Below, one piece after another: positions 45,506 to 56,170 of a stretch of 64,000 nt of DNA. Origin of the DNA: Mermis nigrescens (taxonomy: Eukaryota; Nematoda; Enoplea; Mermithida; Mermithidae); NCBI GenBank assembly GCA_036768485.1, contig JAVLUZ010000338.1, positions 62,001 through 126,000 on the forward strand, in the 5' to 3' direction. The notes below the pieces were generated by a model that was not told the origin of the DNA, did no database searches, and saw nothing but the letters and a program-made list of their open reading frames with translations. Made by a program: the position numbers and the translations under genes. Within the stretch, counting starts at the first letter, position 1, and each line of letters opens with the position of its first letter.

Positions 45506-48500
45506 AAACCTTATTTTGGGTCAACAATTTCGAAAAATTGAGGCACAAAGTTTTTTGACAAATATCCATGAGGCAGATGCAGCAGTGCCATTTAATATTT
45601 GTTGGCTGGTTTGTGCATTTTTCTTTGCCAAAAAAATATGAATTAGTTGATGGAACTTTTTGAAATTTATGCCTTAGTTATGCAAAACAGACTATAATTC
45701 CATCAGTTGGCATTTTTTGACATACATTTTTGGAATTTAGCTCGCTGTTTTATTCGCGAACTTTGTCTATGTTAAAAATGAGTTTTTATGAATATGCGGT
45801 CTATAAAAAGACTTTGTTTGTCTCTTTATATATCCACTATTCTTTAGCTATTATTTGACAGAGCTCTAACTTCAGATGATTCTTCTGTATAGTCAAAGGA
45901 AAAGTTGTTATATTTCAAAAGTTTTTATGTTGAATTTAATTCAAAATAACAATGCTTCTCAGCTTGACCTTCCATAGTTTTGCAAATTGAATAAGCGTCA
46001 ATCAATAACTTATTTTCTGACTAGATTTTCAGAGGTGATATTGGATGAATATAGGTGCTGGAATTAATTACGTTCTCTACAAAAGACTAGTTTGTTTTTC
46101 TTGGTATTCACACTAATGACTAGGATTTATTGTTTATTACGCGATTAAAGTATATGCTGGGATATTTTTGCATAATCTATTAAAATGACCTCGTGTACGA
46201 CTATTATCGCGAATTTACAAACAATGATTTAATTTGCTCAATGTCTGATATTTGTTTAATTTCAAATGTCATCTGCTCTCGAGCCAATGCATTTGCACTT
46301 GGAAATCCATATCAAAAGCCTTGGAAAAGATTGAAATTTCAAAATTTTGTTTTATTTACTATATTATTTTCCAATTCCTTTAAATTCCAAGTTACATTGA
46401 CAAATATCCATGAGGCAGATGCAGCAGTGCCATTTAATATTTGTCGGCTGGTTTGTGGCGGCAAAGCGCCAAAAACACTACAGTCGAGTACATAAGCCGA
46501 AAAAAATTTTGTGCTGTGAGTGCGTTTTTAACATTTCGGCTAATTTTTTGGCAATATCTCAACAACCTTTAAAGATTGAACAAATCTAAAAACAGATTTG
46601 GAATCCTGGATAAAAGCTGCATCAAATAATTAGCTTTAGTGAGACAAAGCAGAAATAAAGCAATGAAACATCAAGAAAACTCATGATACTTTTGCTAATT
46701 TCATGAAAACTGACAGTTTCTTCGCTTGTAACTCCATGTGTACCGGATAAAATTCCGGCAAACTTGCAACTTTACATTCCTCGTGAAAAACTGCATCATG
46801 AGTGCATTTAATTGTTATTTACAGACCAAATAATTGAAAATGCAGTGATTCATGTATGCACGCGGCTAAACAATACCTAAAACCCGTCCAGTTATGTTTC
46901 ACAATCATTATATAAGTATACATTGCACTAAGAAGTAAATTACTAACTTCCTTTTTGTTACCTACTAACAGGGCGCCTCTGGTACCCCATGGTAGTTTAT
47001 ATTTGTATATAGGGTACCAGAGGTGGCCCACAAAGGTAATGGCATAAATATCAATGTTTGCATAATGAAGCAAATAATAAAAAAACAATAAAGCTATGTA
47101 TTTAACCGTGACAAATGTTGATGGTTCTAAATCAAAAAGCCTTAAAAAGTGTTAAACCCGTAGTTTTTGTGTTTTATGATTGGTTTTAACAGCGGTTATT
47201 ACATGCAGAGTCAAGCAGCTTAGACCCTTTTGGTAAACATCACTGCATGTATACTCATATGGGAACCCGCCTAGGAGGCTGCTGGGTTTGTCCGTGTGAA
47301 TGGCAAATGCTCCTGCCCCCTTTTTGTAGGCCTGCATACATAGCAGGTCATTGTGTAATTGCATCTTTGGATTTTGGATTGTGGCATGATAATTTTGGCA
47401 TGATAATTTTGGGTTGGGGATTTTGGCATGATAATGTACGTTTATGTAAAACGTGATGATTCTCATTGACAAACTACTTCAGTATTGACCGTACAATACA
47501 ATAAAGAGCTAAAGACACAGTCACTTTCTGCACTTTCTGATAGGTCAATTAAGACACAGTCACTCTCTGCACTTTAATTAAGACACAGTCACTTTCTGCA
47601 CTTTCTGAAAGGTCAATTTTGAAGATTTTGGCACGAAAATCAATTTTTGCTCATTGCTTTGCACTAAACTCTTACAAGACTATTTCATTTCTCAAAGATA
47701 AACGTCAATGCTAAAGGAGAAGTAATGAAGCATTTATGCTCTTGTCAAAGTTTAGTGTAAAGCAATGAGCAAAAATTGATTTTTGTGCCAAAATCTTCAA
47801 AATTGACTTTTTAGAAAGTACAGAAAGTGACTGTGTCTTAATTACTTCTTCCGTTATTTAAAAGTTAAAAAAAGAGTTATAGGCTAACAAAGTAAATAGT
47901 TTTAAATTCTGAAAAGATTTTAAATTTAAATAGCTCAGTCAAACATTATTTTGGCATGCTAATACAAAACATTTCATTTATCAAAGATAAACGCGTATTG
48001 TACAATTTGGAAATAAATTGCACAAAGTTTTTTGACAAATATCCATGAGGCAGATGCAGCAGTGCCACAAATCGGATAAATGGGCCATAAGATTTGCAAG
48101 GTTGTCACCCTGGATGCATGATAACGATGGCAACATATTTGTGTTTTGCATTATCCACCGTTTTATGTCCAATGCTTCTACAGTGTTCTGTATATTTGCA
48201 TTCTCGCATTCTAATTCACCTATTTTATGATCCATGTGCAGATTAACGGTACCTATTCTCTTTTTATATTGCAGAAGTACTTTGTACAAATTTGGGTTAT
48301 GTACTTGAATTGTCATTACTAGCATTGTAAAAGATCCAGATTTTTACCCAGATCAAGATAAGGATTGGGTTCAGATTTTTGGCAGATCCAGATCAGAAAA
48401 TAACCAGATCCAGATTGTTTTGCCAGATCAAAATTTAAAAGGATCCAGATCCAGATAAAATTATTTTTTGTGCAGCAATTTGTATTGCTAAAAAGGAGGG

Positions 48501-48805
48501 CATAAAGCGTTCAAGCCCACATGGATTAGGGGGAAATTTCAAATTCGAAAATTTGAAATTTCTCCTTCAAGAAGCAGTATTCCGAGATAATTTAGCTTCA
48601 AATTCATGGGATCAGTGTCCATTTTTTTTAATTTTAATAGATTTTGGTGTTTCTAGTTTGTGCTCGGACTGGACCCTTGTCCCTTGGTTGAACCTAAACC
48701 CCACCATTACTCCTTGCTGTGATTTATAAGCATTGTGTATTTTGCCACATTTTACATGCAGCTTGCAGGTCGCCTACAATGATGTAATTGTCACTTACGA
48801 GTGAG

Positions 48806-49564
48806 GAGTATGAGCCCCGGGTGACATAAGGGCAAACCTCTTGGAAAATTCACCCTGCCAAATAATAGTGCTTTCAAGATTTTTACATTTTCCATAGGTG
48901 GGGCGACACAAACTTATATCTCCTAAGTCTGAAATAAGCATCTTGTCCATTCCAGCTAGCTACTTGTCTTTCTTCAATCAGAAAATTGGTAACTGCAAAG
49001 CAGATGTCCCTGCAACACCAACTAAAGTGAATTTCAAGTCTTAGACCAGTAGTCCAAAACCATCAGCATTTTTATTCAAGTGAATGTCTTCAAATTCCTT
49101 ATTTTCATAAGACCTTTTGCAGGTGTTGTAAGAAAGTAACAAATTCTCGCTTTGAAACTATGCCTTCAGAACCAAAAACCAGTATTTGTGCAGACAGTTT
49201 GAGTAATTTTCATGCACTTTATAGCAAAAACATTTATAGGTCGAATTCTGGGGACAAAAATTGTAACATTTTGTTTTTTGGGTTTAGAAATTGAGCCCCA
49301 GGTAGAACACATTTGATGGAGCGTAATTTATTCACTACAGGGCCGTTCCTGGCTTGTGCCACAAATCTGTGAAACTTGATTACCCGCAGGACATTTTATA
49401 GTATATGCAAAGATTAATATAAAAAGGCATATTTTAGATAGTTTTACTGGGTTCCAATGTTTAAGCAATATTTGTGATGACAAATTTAGATGATTTGGCT
49501 TTACACGCAAAATTTTAGATAGGACAAAAACTTGTAGATAGGTATGATGCAATCTACATAAACT
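48806..49564 (-). pseudogene. Envelope-like glycoprotein remnant (copy B)
   Basis: Duplicate of 32605-33362, with the same leader, KCVLP-type block and WCCRDIC cluster, plus additional single-base indels. It ends at the duplication breakpoint at 49564, so no gag fragment follows it; the 49565-49819 stretch beyond is unrelated to the A side. Confidence 0.6.
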
Positions 49565-49819
49565 AAATAAATTTAAGTAAATCGTAAGCAGACATACTTT
49601 AAAAATTTTCTCAGATAGATACAACACAGTTTGCATAATTAGAGGAGCTTGAATAATTTGTGGAAGGAGTTACATAAAAAAACTGTAGATAAATACAAAA
49701 TGATTTGCATAATTTAAATAGATTTGAATAGTTTGCGGATTGCAAACAAATTTTAGTCAGAGTAGTGGCCAGTGTCCTCCCTATTTTTTGCTGGCATTTT
49801 TGGTATCATAGTCGTTCTT

Positions 49820-51043
49820 TCAAACTTCTTCATTGTTGGCAAAAACATTGTCCTCACCTTCGGACATTTCCTGACCCTCAGCATCAGAAATATCTGAGAC
49901 AAAGAACCAAGGCATGAGAATATTTTTAATAAAAAAATTCTTTGAATATTCTTTCGTCAAATATTTTATGCACATCAGGTTTTGCATAAAATTATATTTC
50001 AAAAAATTATAGTTTTGACTAACTTTCTGGTTACTCACAGTCGAAAATTCATAATAGATTGGCCTTTTATAAAGAATTTGGTCACTGTCTTTAGTGATCC
50101 AAAATTTTCTGCATTTAGTGCTTGAATAGGCTCTCAAAAATTCCATTTTTGTGGAATAAAAGAACTTTAGGCAAAAAATAAGAACACCAAAAGTATGTAA
50201 GAATGTTATATGCTCTCAAAGCAAAATTTGGCAACTAGCACAATTAAAAGTAAGTATAATATGAAATTCATAAATAGCATTGCAAGTAAGTTGCTGACAC
50301 AAATGGAATGAACAATTATTGAGAATTTCTATAATTAATCCAAAAAGTTTTATTTTGGTGTGAATCAAGGATAAACTAGAGTATACACAAAATCTGTAAG
50401 ACAATTAGCATCAAGCAGAGGAAAGTTCTCACCCAAATAATGTTCCAAGCACACGTAGGATGGTCTAGGATCCAATGAATCTGGCAAATCTCTGATCTTT
50501 TCCACAGTGGCTGACATTGGGCTGGCCGGTGCTTTGCTAGGCTAGATCCCTCCGGGTGATGCTTCTTATTGCCTTCCGGGCACTGCATGCATAAACATGG
50601 TGGAAAATAGCAGTAGGGATGTCATTGACTGTGTTGGCAATGGTTGCGTTAAAGTAGGCTGGTTGTGGCTGAAACACAGTTGTTGTTATTGGATCTTGAA
50701 GATAAATTGTTGCAGGGTCTGGGTGCTCTATTCCTATAAGCTGCAATTCATCAACTGGGTCACTGAAACCGCACCATTTCCAATAAATTAGTCGACCATT
50801 GATATAACAAAACCTCACATGTTCTCCTGCCCATTGAACGCAATAATGTTCCGAATTTGCTGCTTTTAAGGCCGTATAGTTGTATTGGAGTCATCTTCAA
50901 CTCCACTATCAGTGTTTGAATCCGAGTCATTGTTTGCTCCAAATAGGAAATGGATGTTGGCAGTAGGGTTGACATTCTGCCAGTTTATGTTGCGTTCAGG
51001 CAACTCGAAAGGCAGCACCATGGTCGATCAACTTTCTAGTTGG
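49820..51043 (-). other. Unidentified, possibly spliced minus-strand gene next to the E2 insertion
   Basis: Reading the minus strand from 51023, an ATG in a good context (GACCATGG) opens an acidic frame (ANNDSDSNTDSG). A second frame then runs to about 50537 with SEHYCVQWAGEHVRFCYINGRLIYW and QPAYFNATIANTVNDIPTAIFHH. Consensus splice sites occur: donors at 50432 (GTGAGA) and 50038 (GTGAGTAA), and an acceptor TTCTTTGTCTCAG before an acidic last segment (49893-49820, SDAEGQEMSEGEDN). However, the first two frames need a shift near 50880, and the last donor and acceptor do not join in phase in the frame I followed. It is either a decayed gene or a misread exon structure. No family was recognised. 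Confidence 0.25.
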
Positions 51044-51047
51044 ACAG

Positions 51048-51536
51048 TGTAATTAAGCTAAATTTGCTTAATTCGTATTTTAGTCATCAACGTATTTTGA
51101 ATTCCTTCGCATACTTTTAGACCACCAGCTTGATCTCTAAAAACTTATATTCTTGGAATTTCAGTCGAAACATTCCTTAGAATCATGAGAATTAATTTGT
51201 CGTGTTAATGTCCAAGTTTTTAGGTCATTTCGGAGATCTCTATCTTTCATTCGTTTAGTTTGAATTACCACTGCGCATGACTATCCCAGGAACCGTTCAG
51301 CTATCCCACGCATGTATCCCAGAATCGCTAAGTTCCAGAGATTCCTTTAATATCTATTTAGCAATATATAAGTTCGCTGCATATTTATTATATTCAGTGC
51401 ATAATCTGTTTTGCGCTCATTGTGTACTCCCTACTTATCGTATTACGGGCGCCCGAAACGTCACCTTGCACTATTTAGCTTTCCAATATTCATTACTCAT
51501 ATTAAACCTGAACCGGCCAACAACTTTTTCATTACA
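51048..51536 (+). repeat. 5' LTR of E2
   Basis: 489 bp, TGTAATTAAGC...ATTACA. It matches the 3' LTR at 60821-61309 except T versus G at position 7. The outermost six bases form an inverted repeat. Confidence 0.95.
51365..51398 (+). promoter_or_regulatory. LTR core promoter: TATA box and TCAGT initiator
   Basis: TATATAAG at 51365-51372 is followed by TCAGT at 51394-51398. The initiator A is 31 bases after the first T of the TATA box, which is the canonical spacing. TCAGT is the arthropod-style initiator. The predicted RNA start, and so the U3/R border, is at about 51396. The 3' LTR has the same pair at 61138-61171. Confidence 0.6.
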
Positions 51537-51560
51537 TTTGGTGCGTTAGCTCTAGTGCGC
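51537..51560 (+). other. Candidate primer binding site of E2
   Basis: Just after the LTR end, TTTGGTGCGTTAGC contains the TGG expected opposite a tRNA CCA end at 51539-51541. I could not match the following bases to a specific tRNA. Confidence 0.35.
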
Positions 51561-51740
51561 ATTGTTTTGCGGCTGTACAAACCCGAATAAGCGGCTTATG
51601 CACTTGTATCTGTTTCTTCATTCATGCCGACATTGCGAAACCTGAATAAGCCGCTTGTACTATTTTTATTCTGTTTCTTCGTTCATCCTGGCATTGCAAT
51701 AATTAATTGCGAAGTTGCATAGTGTTATAATAATACATAA

Positions 51741-52049
51741 TCGTTATTGCTTTACGAAACGGCTATCCCATTATCACGGCGATTTGAAGAGATTGTTCTC
51801 GAAGCCCAAAGAGAAGCTAATCAAAGTAATTCGCAACGTGCTTTACGTAGCTCTCGTTTGTCATTACCGAACCTCTTAGATTTGCCTATTTCATTATCAA
51901 CCCAAATCAAAAGTGAAAATCCATTTGGCGTTTTTCCCAAGAGTAACGTTTCAACTCATACGGAAAGTTCGAAAAATTTAGATCCCAAATTAAATAAGAA
52001 AAAATTATCGCAAATCTTGCCTAAAATAAAAATCAAAAATATTTCTAAA
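51741..52049 (+). other. Open frame upstream of the first Gag ATG
   Basis: The Gag frame is open for about 309 bases before its first ATG at 52050, with protein-like composition (for example RRFEEIVLEAQREAN and SSRLSLPNLLDLPISLS), directly after a TAA at 51738-51740. It has no ATG. It may be translated from a non-AUG codon, joined by splicing, or be an inherited N-terminus whose start was lost. Confidence 0.35.
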
Positions 52050-55000
52050 ATGGAAGATCAAGTTGTTGCTCTGTTACAAGAAACTGTCACTCGAATGCAA
52101 GATCTCTATGAACAACGTCCAGTCTCTTTCGTAACATCACCCCCGCTTCAAGTTTTCTGCGGAGATGGGGAGCAAAACTGGACCGAGTGGGAAAGGCAGT
52201 TCAACAACCTTGCGATTTTAGGCGGAGCTACAAATTTTGAAAGAAAAATCGCTCTCTTATCCACTTATCTTAGAGGAGCAGCTTTAACATTTTTTCATGA
52301 CCTCAATCAGCAAACCCCTGCTTTACAAACTTGGAACGAATATTCTCAAAATTTTAGACTTAGGTTCCCCGATAATCAACATATAGACATTAAACGCGAT
52401 CAATTAGTTGCTAGGTACCAATTGCCCCATGAATCTGTTTTGCAATACGCAGCAGAGATTAGGAGGTTGGCCAAAAGAGCCCAGCCGGGGTGGAATGGTA
52501 ATGATGAAAACGATTTCATAAAAAGCCATTTTGTCTCAAAATTGTTATCCCATTTACGAATCTGGGTGAGAAATGCATCCCCAAAAACTTTTGAAGAAGC
52601 CGTTTCGGAGGCATACAAGCAGGAAGTTAATCAAAATTACGACAGTCAGCAAAATTTTACGAACCCCACGATGTTAAAACCTGAAAATTTGCTTGTTTCT
52701 CAATTTCCGTCTATGACTTCTCCTAGTGCACCAAACCTCAGTAGCCAAAGTTCATCCGCAATAAAAAATTATAATAATTCTTTTCGATTGACTCAACCGT
52801 CTGTAGAAAGGCAGTATTCTGGGCAGTATCCCAGTTGGACTAATTTTAACAACAGAAGTCAGGGCCCTGCACAAAGTTCTTCTCGGGATGCTCATATTAC
52901 TTGCTTTTTTTGTGGTAAGCTGGGACATCGAATAGCTAATTGTAGAACGAAACAGCGAGAAAATCAACAAATGTTTCAGAATCGCTTTAATCAAAATCGC
53001 TTTAGTACCCCAGTGAATGATCAAAATAGTCGATCGTACTCAAATCAGTCGAGTGTAAATCAAAATAGACGTTTTTCTCGAAATTTTTCGCAAGGTGAAC
53101 CTCCGTCACATCATCCCCGTGTGAGTAGGCAAAATTTCGTGCGGGCAGCCCATGCGGAGGATGAGGGGTCTTATACTGGGCAAGGCGTTGAAAATGATCA
53201 TGGAGAAGGTTTTGATGCTCTCAATTGCACAGATCCTGACCTTTTTCAAGCCAATTCTCAGTTTTTGCGTTTTCCTTCCATGAGGACGCATAATGTCATT
53301 GCGTCCGCCCTCACTAATGATGAAATTCGGGTCGTTCCCACCTTTGAAACCGGGGTGGAAGGTGGGGTATGTGAAGATGGTGTGTGCAGCACGGTTTCTT
53401 TAAGTGGCAAAATAAGATGTCGTTCCGCGTCCCCACATTGTGCCGTTAGTGAGGAAAGGAGTACACAACTGTTCTCAAAATCACACCATTCTTTTGTCGG
53501 CCGTAGTGTTGTGAAAAGCGTAGGAATAGTGATAAGGTGCGCACCGCTTTTGTACATATCGCCGAAAATTTTCATTTTGCATATTTTTCTTGCGTTTTGC
53601 ATCCCATATTTTTCTGCAACAGAAAATTCACCCTCAAAATCTTACTTTTTATGTCAATCCCATAGAAATGGTCATGCTCTCTCAATACCTAAAAAAGTTC
53701 ATTGCGTGTTGCCTGAAACTTTCGATAGAGCTGCAACTTCAGCGCAGATTAAAATTTGGACAGCAAGAAATAAACCTCTTGAAGCAAAAGCAGCGAAATG
53801 TTATCGTAAAACTCGTACTATATGTACAAATTTTGGATTTTTCGGCTCGAAAGGAATTGTCAGCGATACCTCATTTGAAGTTCCCTCTTCTGTTTGGGAA
53901 TGTAATCGAGTTTTAGAAACAAAAATTCTGGACAATACACCATTAGTAGAACTTCACCCCAATCTTTGGTCGACTAATAATTCCCTAAGTGTTTCTTTTA
54001 TTTATTGCTGCTCAGACCATTGCTTCACTCAGACTAATTTTATTCTTGAATTAGGCACTGTTTCCTCATATGATGGCGAAAAAGTCATGAGCGATCTCGG
54101 TGATACAGGCGGTTGTAAAGCCTCAAATGGTTATTGTAATCATACTTTTAGTACAATAATCTGGGAAAAGGATATTTTTAAATCAGTCTGTCCTCTCATG
54201 AGTAGTGGTCCTCATTTAGCCCAAATTTTGGAAAAGTATGTTACCGTTGAAAAAGTTCAAGCTGCTTTCACTATGTTATATCTGTCTAAAAGATGTAACC
54301 TGCAAAATGCTTATGAAACCGCACAAGGTGTTGTACTTCAATTTGAAAATTCCCAAGATATGAGATTGATTAATGCAAGAAATTCAACCCAAAATTCTGA
54401 TGCCGATCCTGTAAACGCTAAATTACAATTTCTTTTTGAAAAAATTAAGAATTTTGAATCCAAAATATTCAGAAATATATGGCTTGAATTGTGCAGGTCA
54501 GCAGATCGATATTTGCAACTTGTTTGGCAGTTTTTGCAACTTGATCCCACCCTTGGTGCCAGAGCTCTGTTAGGTAGAAAAGATATTCATGCCTCATTTG
54601 CCGGTGAAGCTCTAATTGTTTGGGACTGCTCCATGGTTATCCCTGATAAGATATTTTGGAATTATACTCTAAATAATGTTTGCTATCAATTTTTGCCAGT
54701 TATTTATAATGGAAAAACCTTGTTTGTAATCCCAGGCAGTGATGATTTAGTTTCTAATTCCCCCACTATTGATTGTAGTCGTAAATTAACTGGTATTTTT
54801 AAAAGAAAAAATTCGTGGTTCACAATTTTTGGCTCAGTACACGTCACTTCCGTACCTCTAGAGATTGCATGGCACTCAAATTGGTCCGCCTATACGTTCT
54901 ACGCCCCACCATTATTTCATGAAAGTTTTTTCACTGAAACTTTTCAGTCAATTGGTCTAATTAGAAGTTATATGTTCAAAACAAACATTTTAGAAAACCA

Positions 55001-55130
55001 GCTAAATCGCTTATCAAATTATACCGCTGAATTATCCCTAAATCCAAATGTTATTTCTGAATTTTTAAAGGTACCGGTGAATTCGTTTTTGACTCAGCGA
55101 GAGAATTTAGTCACTCCCTTGAACACTTAA
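52050..55130 (+). CDS. Gag - envelope-like glycoprotein fusion ORF of E2
   Basis: From the first ATG the product is 1026 residues. Residues about 35-180 are a Retrotrans_gag-type capsid region (FCGDGEQNWTEWERQFNNL, TYLRGAALTFF). A CCHC zinc knuckle, CFFCGKLGHRIANC, is at 285-298 (52902-52943). An acidic and Ser-rich linker follows, then a signal-peptide-like hydrophobic stretch at about 507-524 (53568-53621), then a Cys-rich ectodomain: KVHCVLP, TICTNFGFFG, IYCCSDHC, SDLGDTGGC, STIIW, and a stem to 1026. The viral origin of the glycoprotein is not identified. It lacks a membrane anchor in this frame; the anchor is in the overlapping -1 frame. Env in the middle of the Gag frame is not the usual layout. 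Confidence 0.8.
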   Translation: MEDQVVALLQETVTRMQDLYEQRPVSFVTSPPLQVFCGDGEQNWTEWERQFNNLAILGGATNFERKIALLSTYLRGAALTFFHDLNQQTPALQTWNEYSQNFRLRFPDNQHIDIKRDQLVARYQLPHESVLQYAAEIRRLAKRAQPGWNGNDENDFIKSHFVSKLLSHLRIWVRNASPKTFEEAVSEAYKQEVNQNYDSQQNFTNPTMLKPENLLVSQFPSMTSPSAPNLSSQSSSAIKNYNNSFRLTQPSVERQYSGQYPSWTNFNNRSQGPAQSSSRDAHITCFFCGKLGHRIANCRTKQRENQQMFQNRFNQNRFSTPVNDQNSRSYSNQSSVNQNRRFSRNFSQGEPPSHHPRVSRQNFVRAAHAEDEGSYTGQGVENDHGEGFDALNCTDPDLFQANSQFLRFPSMRTHNVIASALTNDEIRVVPTFETGVEGGVCEDGVCSTVSLSGKIRCRSASPHCAVSEERSTQLFSKSHHSFVGRSVVKSVGIVIRCAPLLYISPKIFILHIFLAFCIPYFSATENSPSKSYFLCQSHRNGHALSIPKKVHCVLPETFDRAATSAQIKIWTARNKPLEAKAAKCYRKTRTICTNFGFFGSKGIVSDTSFEVPSSVWECNRVLETKILDNTPLVELHPNLWSTNNSLSVSFIYCCSDHCFTQTNFILELGTVSSYDGEKVMSDLGDTGGCKASNGYCNHTFSTIIWEKDIFKSVCPLMSSGPHLAQILEKYVTVEKVQAAFTMLYLSKRCNLQNAYETAQGVVLQFENSQDMRLINARNSTQNSDADPVNAKLQFLFEKIKNFESKIFRNIWLELCRSADRYLQLVWQFLQLDPTLGARALLGRKDIHASFAGEALIVWDCSMVIPDKIFWNYTLNNVCYQFLPVIYNGKTLFVIPGSDDLVSNSPTIDCSRKLTGIFKRKNSWFTIFGSVHVTSVPLEIAWHSNWSAYTFYAPPLFHESFFTETFQSIGLIRSYMFKTNILENQLNRLSNYTAELSLNPNVISEFLKVPVNSFLTQRENLVTPLNT

Positions 55131-56170
55131 TTGTTAATGGCACGCATTCTATCTTAGGAACTGCAGATAAGATTATCTCTGGACCAATTCAACTAATCCT
55201 CAATGTTGCTATTATTGGTGCAATTATTTTTGCATGTATATATGTGATCATATGGTATCGCTCTATTTGCTCTAAACCATGTAGTTTTTGTAGGAAAAAA
55301 TCTAGACGTAGAAATTCTCACGGACGAGCAACGATTTGCAAAGGAGGTCAGTCATTGTACGTGCGGAAACGAAAAATGGATGAATCTAATCCCGAGGACG
55401 TTGGAGCGAATGTTACGGTAGAAAATCTGAAAGAGGAGACTATTGATGATAAGGAAGAGACTTCACATCAAGTATGTGACTCCCCAAAGTCTTCTGTAGG
55501 ATCACCACTTACTCAGCTCCTAGTGCGTGCATTTACACCTTTTCTTGAACCTCAAATGAATCCGGTAAACCAATCTGTTCAAGTAAAAAAATGTGCAGCT
55601 ATTGAGTTATTAAAAAATTCTACCCCTACAGTGAAAGTCAAAATTTTAAATCGAATGAACCCCCTAGTTTCAACTATTTCACAAGCCTTAATAGATACTG
55701 GTTCAGAAATTACTCTAATCGATGAAAATCTTTGCAGTGAACTTAATCTTACGCTTTATCCTCCCGTTATTAATACTATCACTCAGGCAGGAGGACATCA
55801 AGCCAAAGTTTTAGGTACTGTTTGGTTATGCGTTTGCTTTGAAAGTGAAAAAGGATTTGCAACCCCAGAATTTTTGCAAGCCCAAGTCATTGAGAATTGC
55901 GTGACTAAATTCTTAATCGGGACAGACTATTTGCGTCGTTTTGCTCATCTCATTGTTTCATGGAAGACTGGAAAAGTTTTATTTGGCAAATATGAATTAA
56001 AAATGCCTGAGCCAAACCAATTAAGCGATAAACCTAGAGGAGTTGCTACAATAAAATGTGAAACTATTATCCCTCCACGATCGATGTTTTTTGTTCATCT
56101 CAGTATTAGTAAATCATATGGTAATTTTAATAATCTCATTTTTCGAGCCCAATGCAACCTGTATGCGTAA
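55061..56170 (+). CDS. Glycoprotein membrane anchor and aspartic protease of E2
   Basis: This frame starts with the stem of the glycoprotein, then a hydrophobic anchor at about 55184-55258 (ILNVAIIGAIIFACIYVIIW), a Cys- and Arg-rich cytosolic tail (CSKPCSFCRKKSRRR), an acidic linker and an aspartic protease with the DTGSEITLI active site at 55694-55720. The later ILG-type flap partner is FLIGTDYLRRF at about 55912. The protease would mature the polyprotein as a dimer. No early ATG fits, so expression by frameshift from the upstream ORF (heptamer at 55064) is likely. The topology is self-consistent: Gag and protease on the cytosolic side, ectodomain in the lumen. Confidence 0.75.
   Translation: MFKGTGEFVFDSAREFSHSLEHLIVNGTHSILGTADKIISGPIQLILNVAIIGAIIFACIYVIIWYRSICSKPCSFCRKKSRRRNSHGRATICKGGQSLYVRKRKMDESNPEDVGANVTVENLKEETIDDKEETSHQVCDSPKSSVGSPLTQLLVRAFTPFLEPQMNPVNQSVQVKKCAAIELLKNSTPTVKVKILNRMNPLVSTISQALIDTGSEITLIDENLCSELNLTLYPPVINTITQAGGHQAKVLGTVWLCVCFESEKGFATPEFLQAQVIENCVTKFLIGTDYLRRFAHLIVSWKTGKVLFGKYELKMPEPNQLSDKPRGVATIKCETIIPPRSMFFVHLSISKSYGNFNNLIFRAQCNLYA
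55064..55070 (+). promoter_or_regulatory. Candidate -1 ribosomal frameshift heptamer TTTAAAG
   Basis: T TTA AAG is in the correct phase for the Gag-glycoprotein frame and fits the X XXY YYZ rule. A -1 slip enters the frame that opens right after a TGA at 55058-55060 and holds the membrane anchor and protease. The overlap of the two frames is only 55061-55130. No pseudoknot was folded. A one-base lesion is the alternative. Confidence 0.45.

Larger units (their letters stand above)
39738..49564 (+). repeat. Segmental duplication, copy B (9.8 kb)
   Basis: Direct repeat of 20463-33374 with a single internal unit (44483-47318) and no MITE. It lies 6.4 kb downstream of copy A. B keeps some frames intact that A has lost (42981-43184), and some hairpin or frame positions are worse in B, so neither copy is simply the parent. 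Confidence 0.9.

Noticed and set aside
51277..51549. 90-codon open frame in the LTR, repeated at 61050-61331
   Set aside because: It lies across the promoter and R region of the LTR and is identical only because the LTRs are near-identical; no protein features.
51537..51560. Primer binding site assigned to a named tRNA
   Set aside because: TGG is present but the bases after it could not be matched to a particular tRNA by eye.
53258..53602. 114-codon minus-strand frame opposite the Gag-glycoprotein ORF
   Set aside because: Shadow of the plus-strand coding sequence; no motif.
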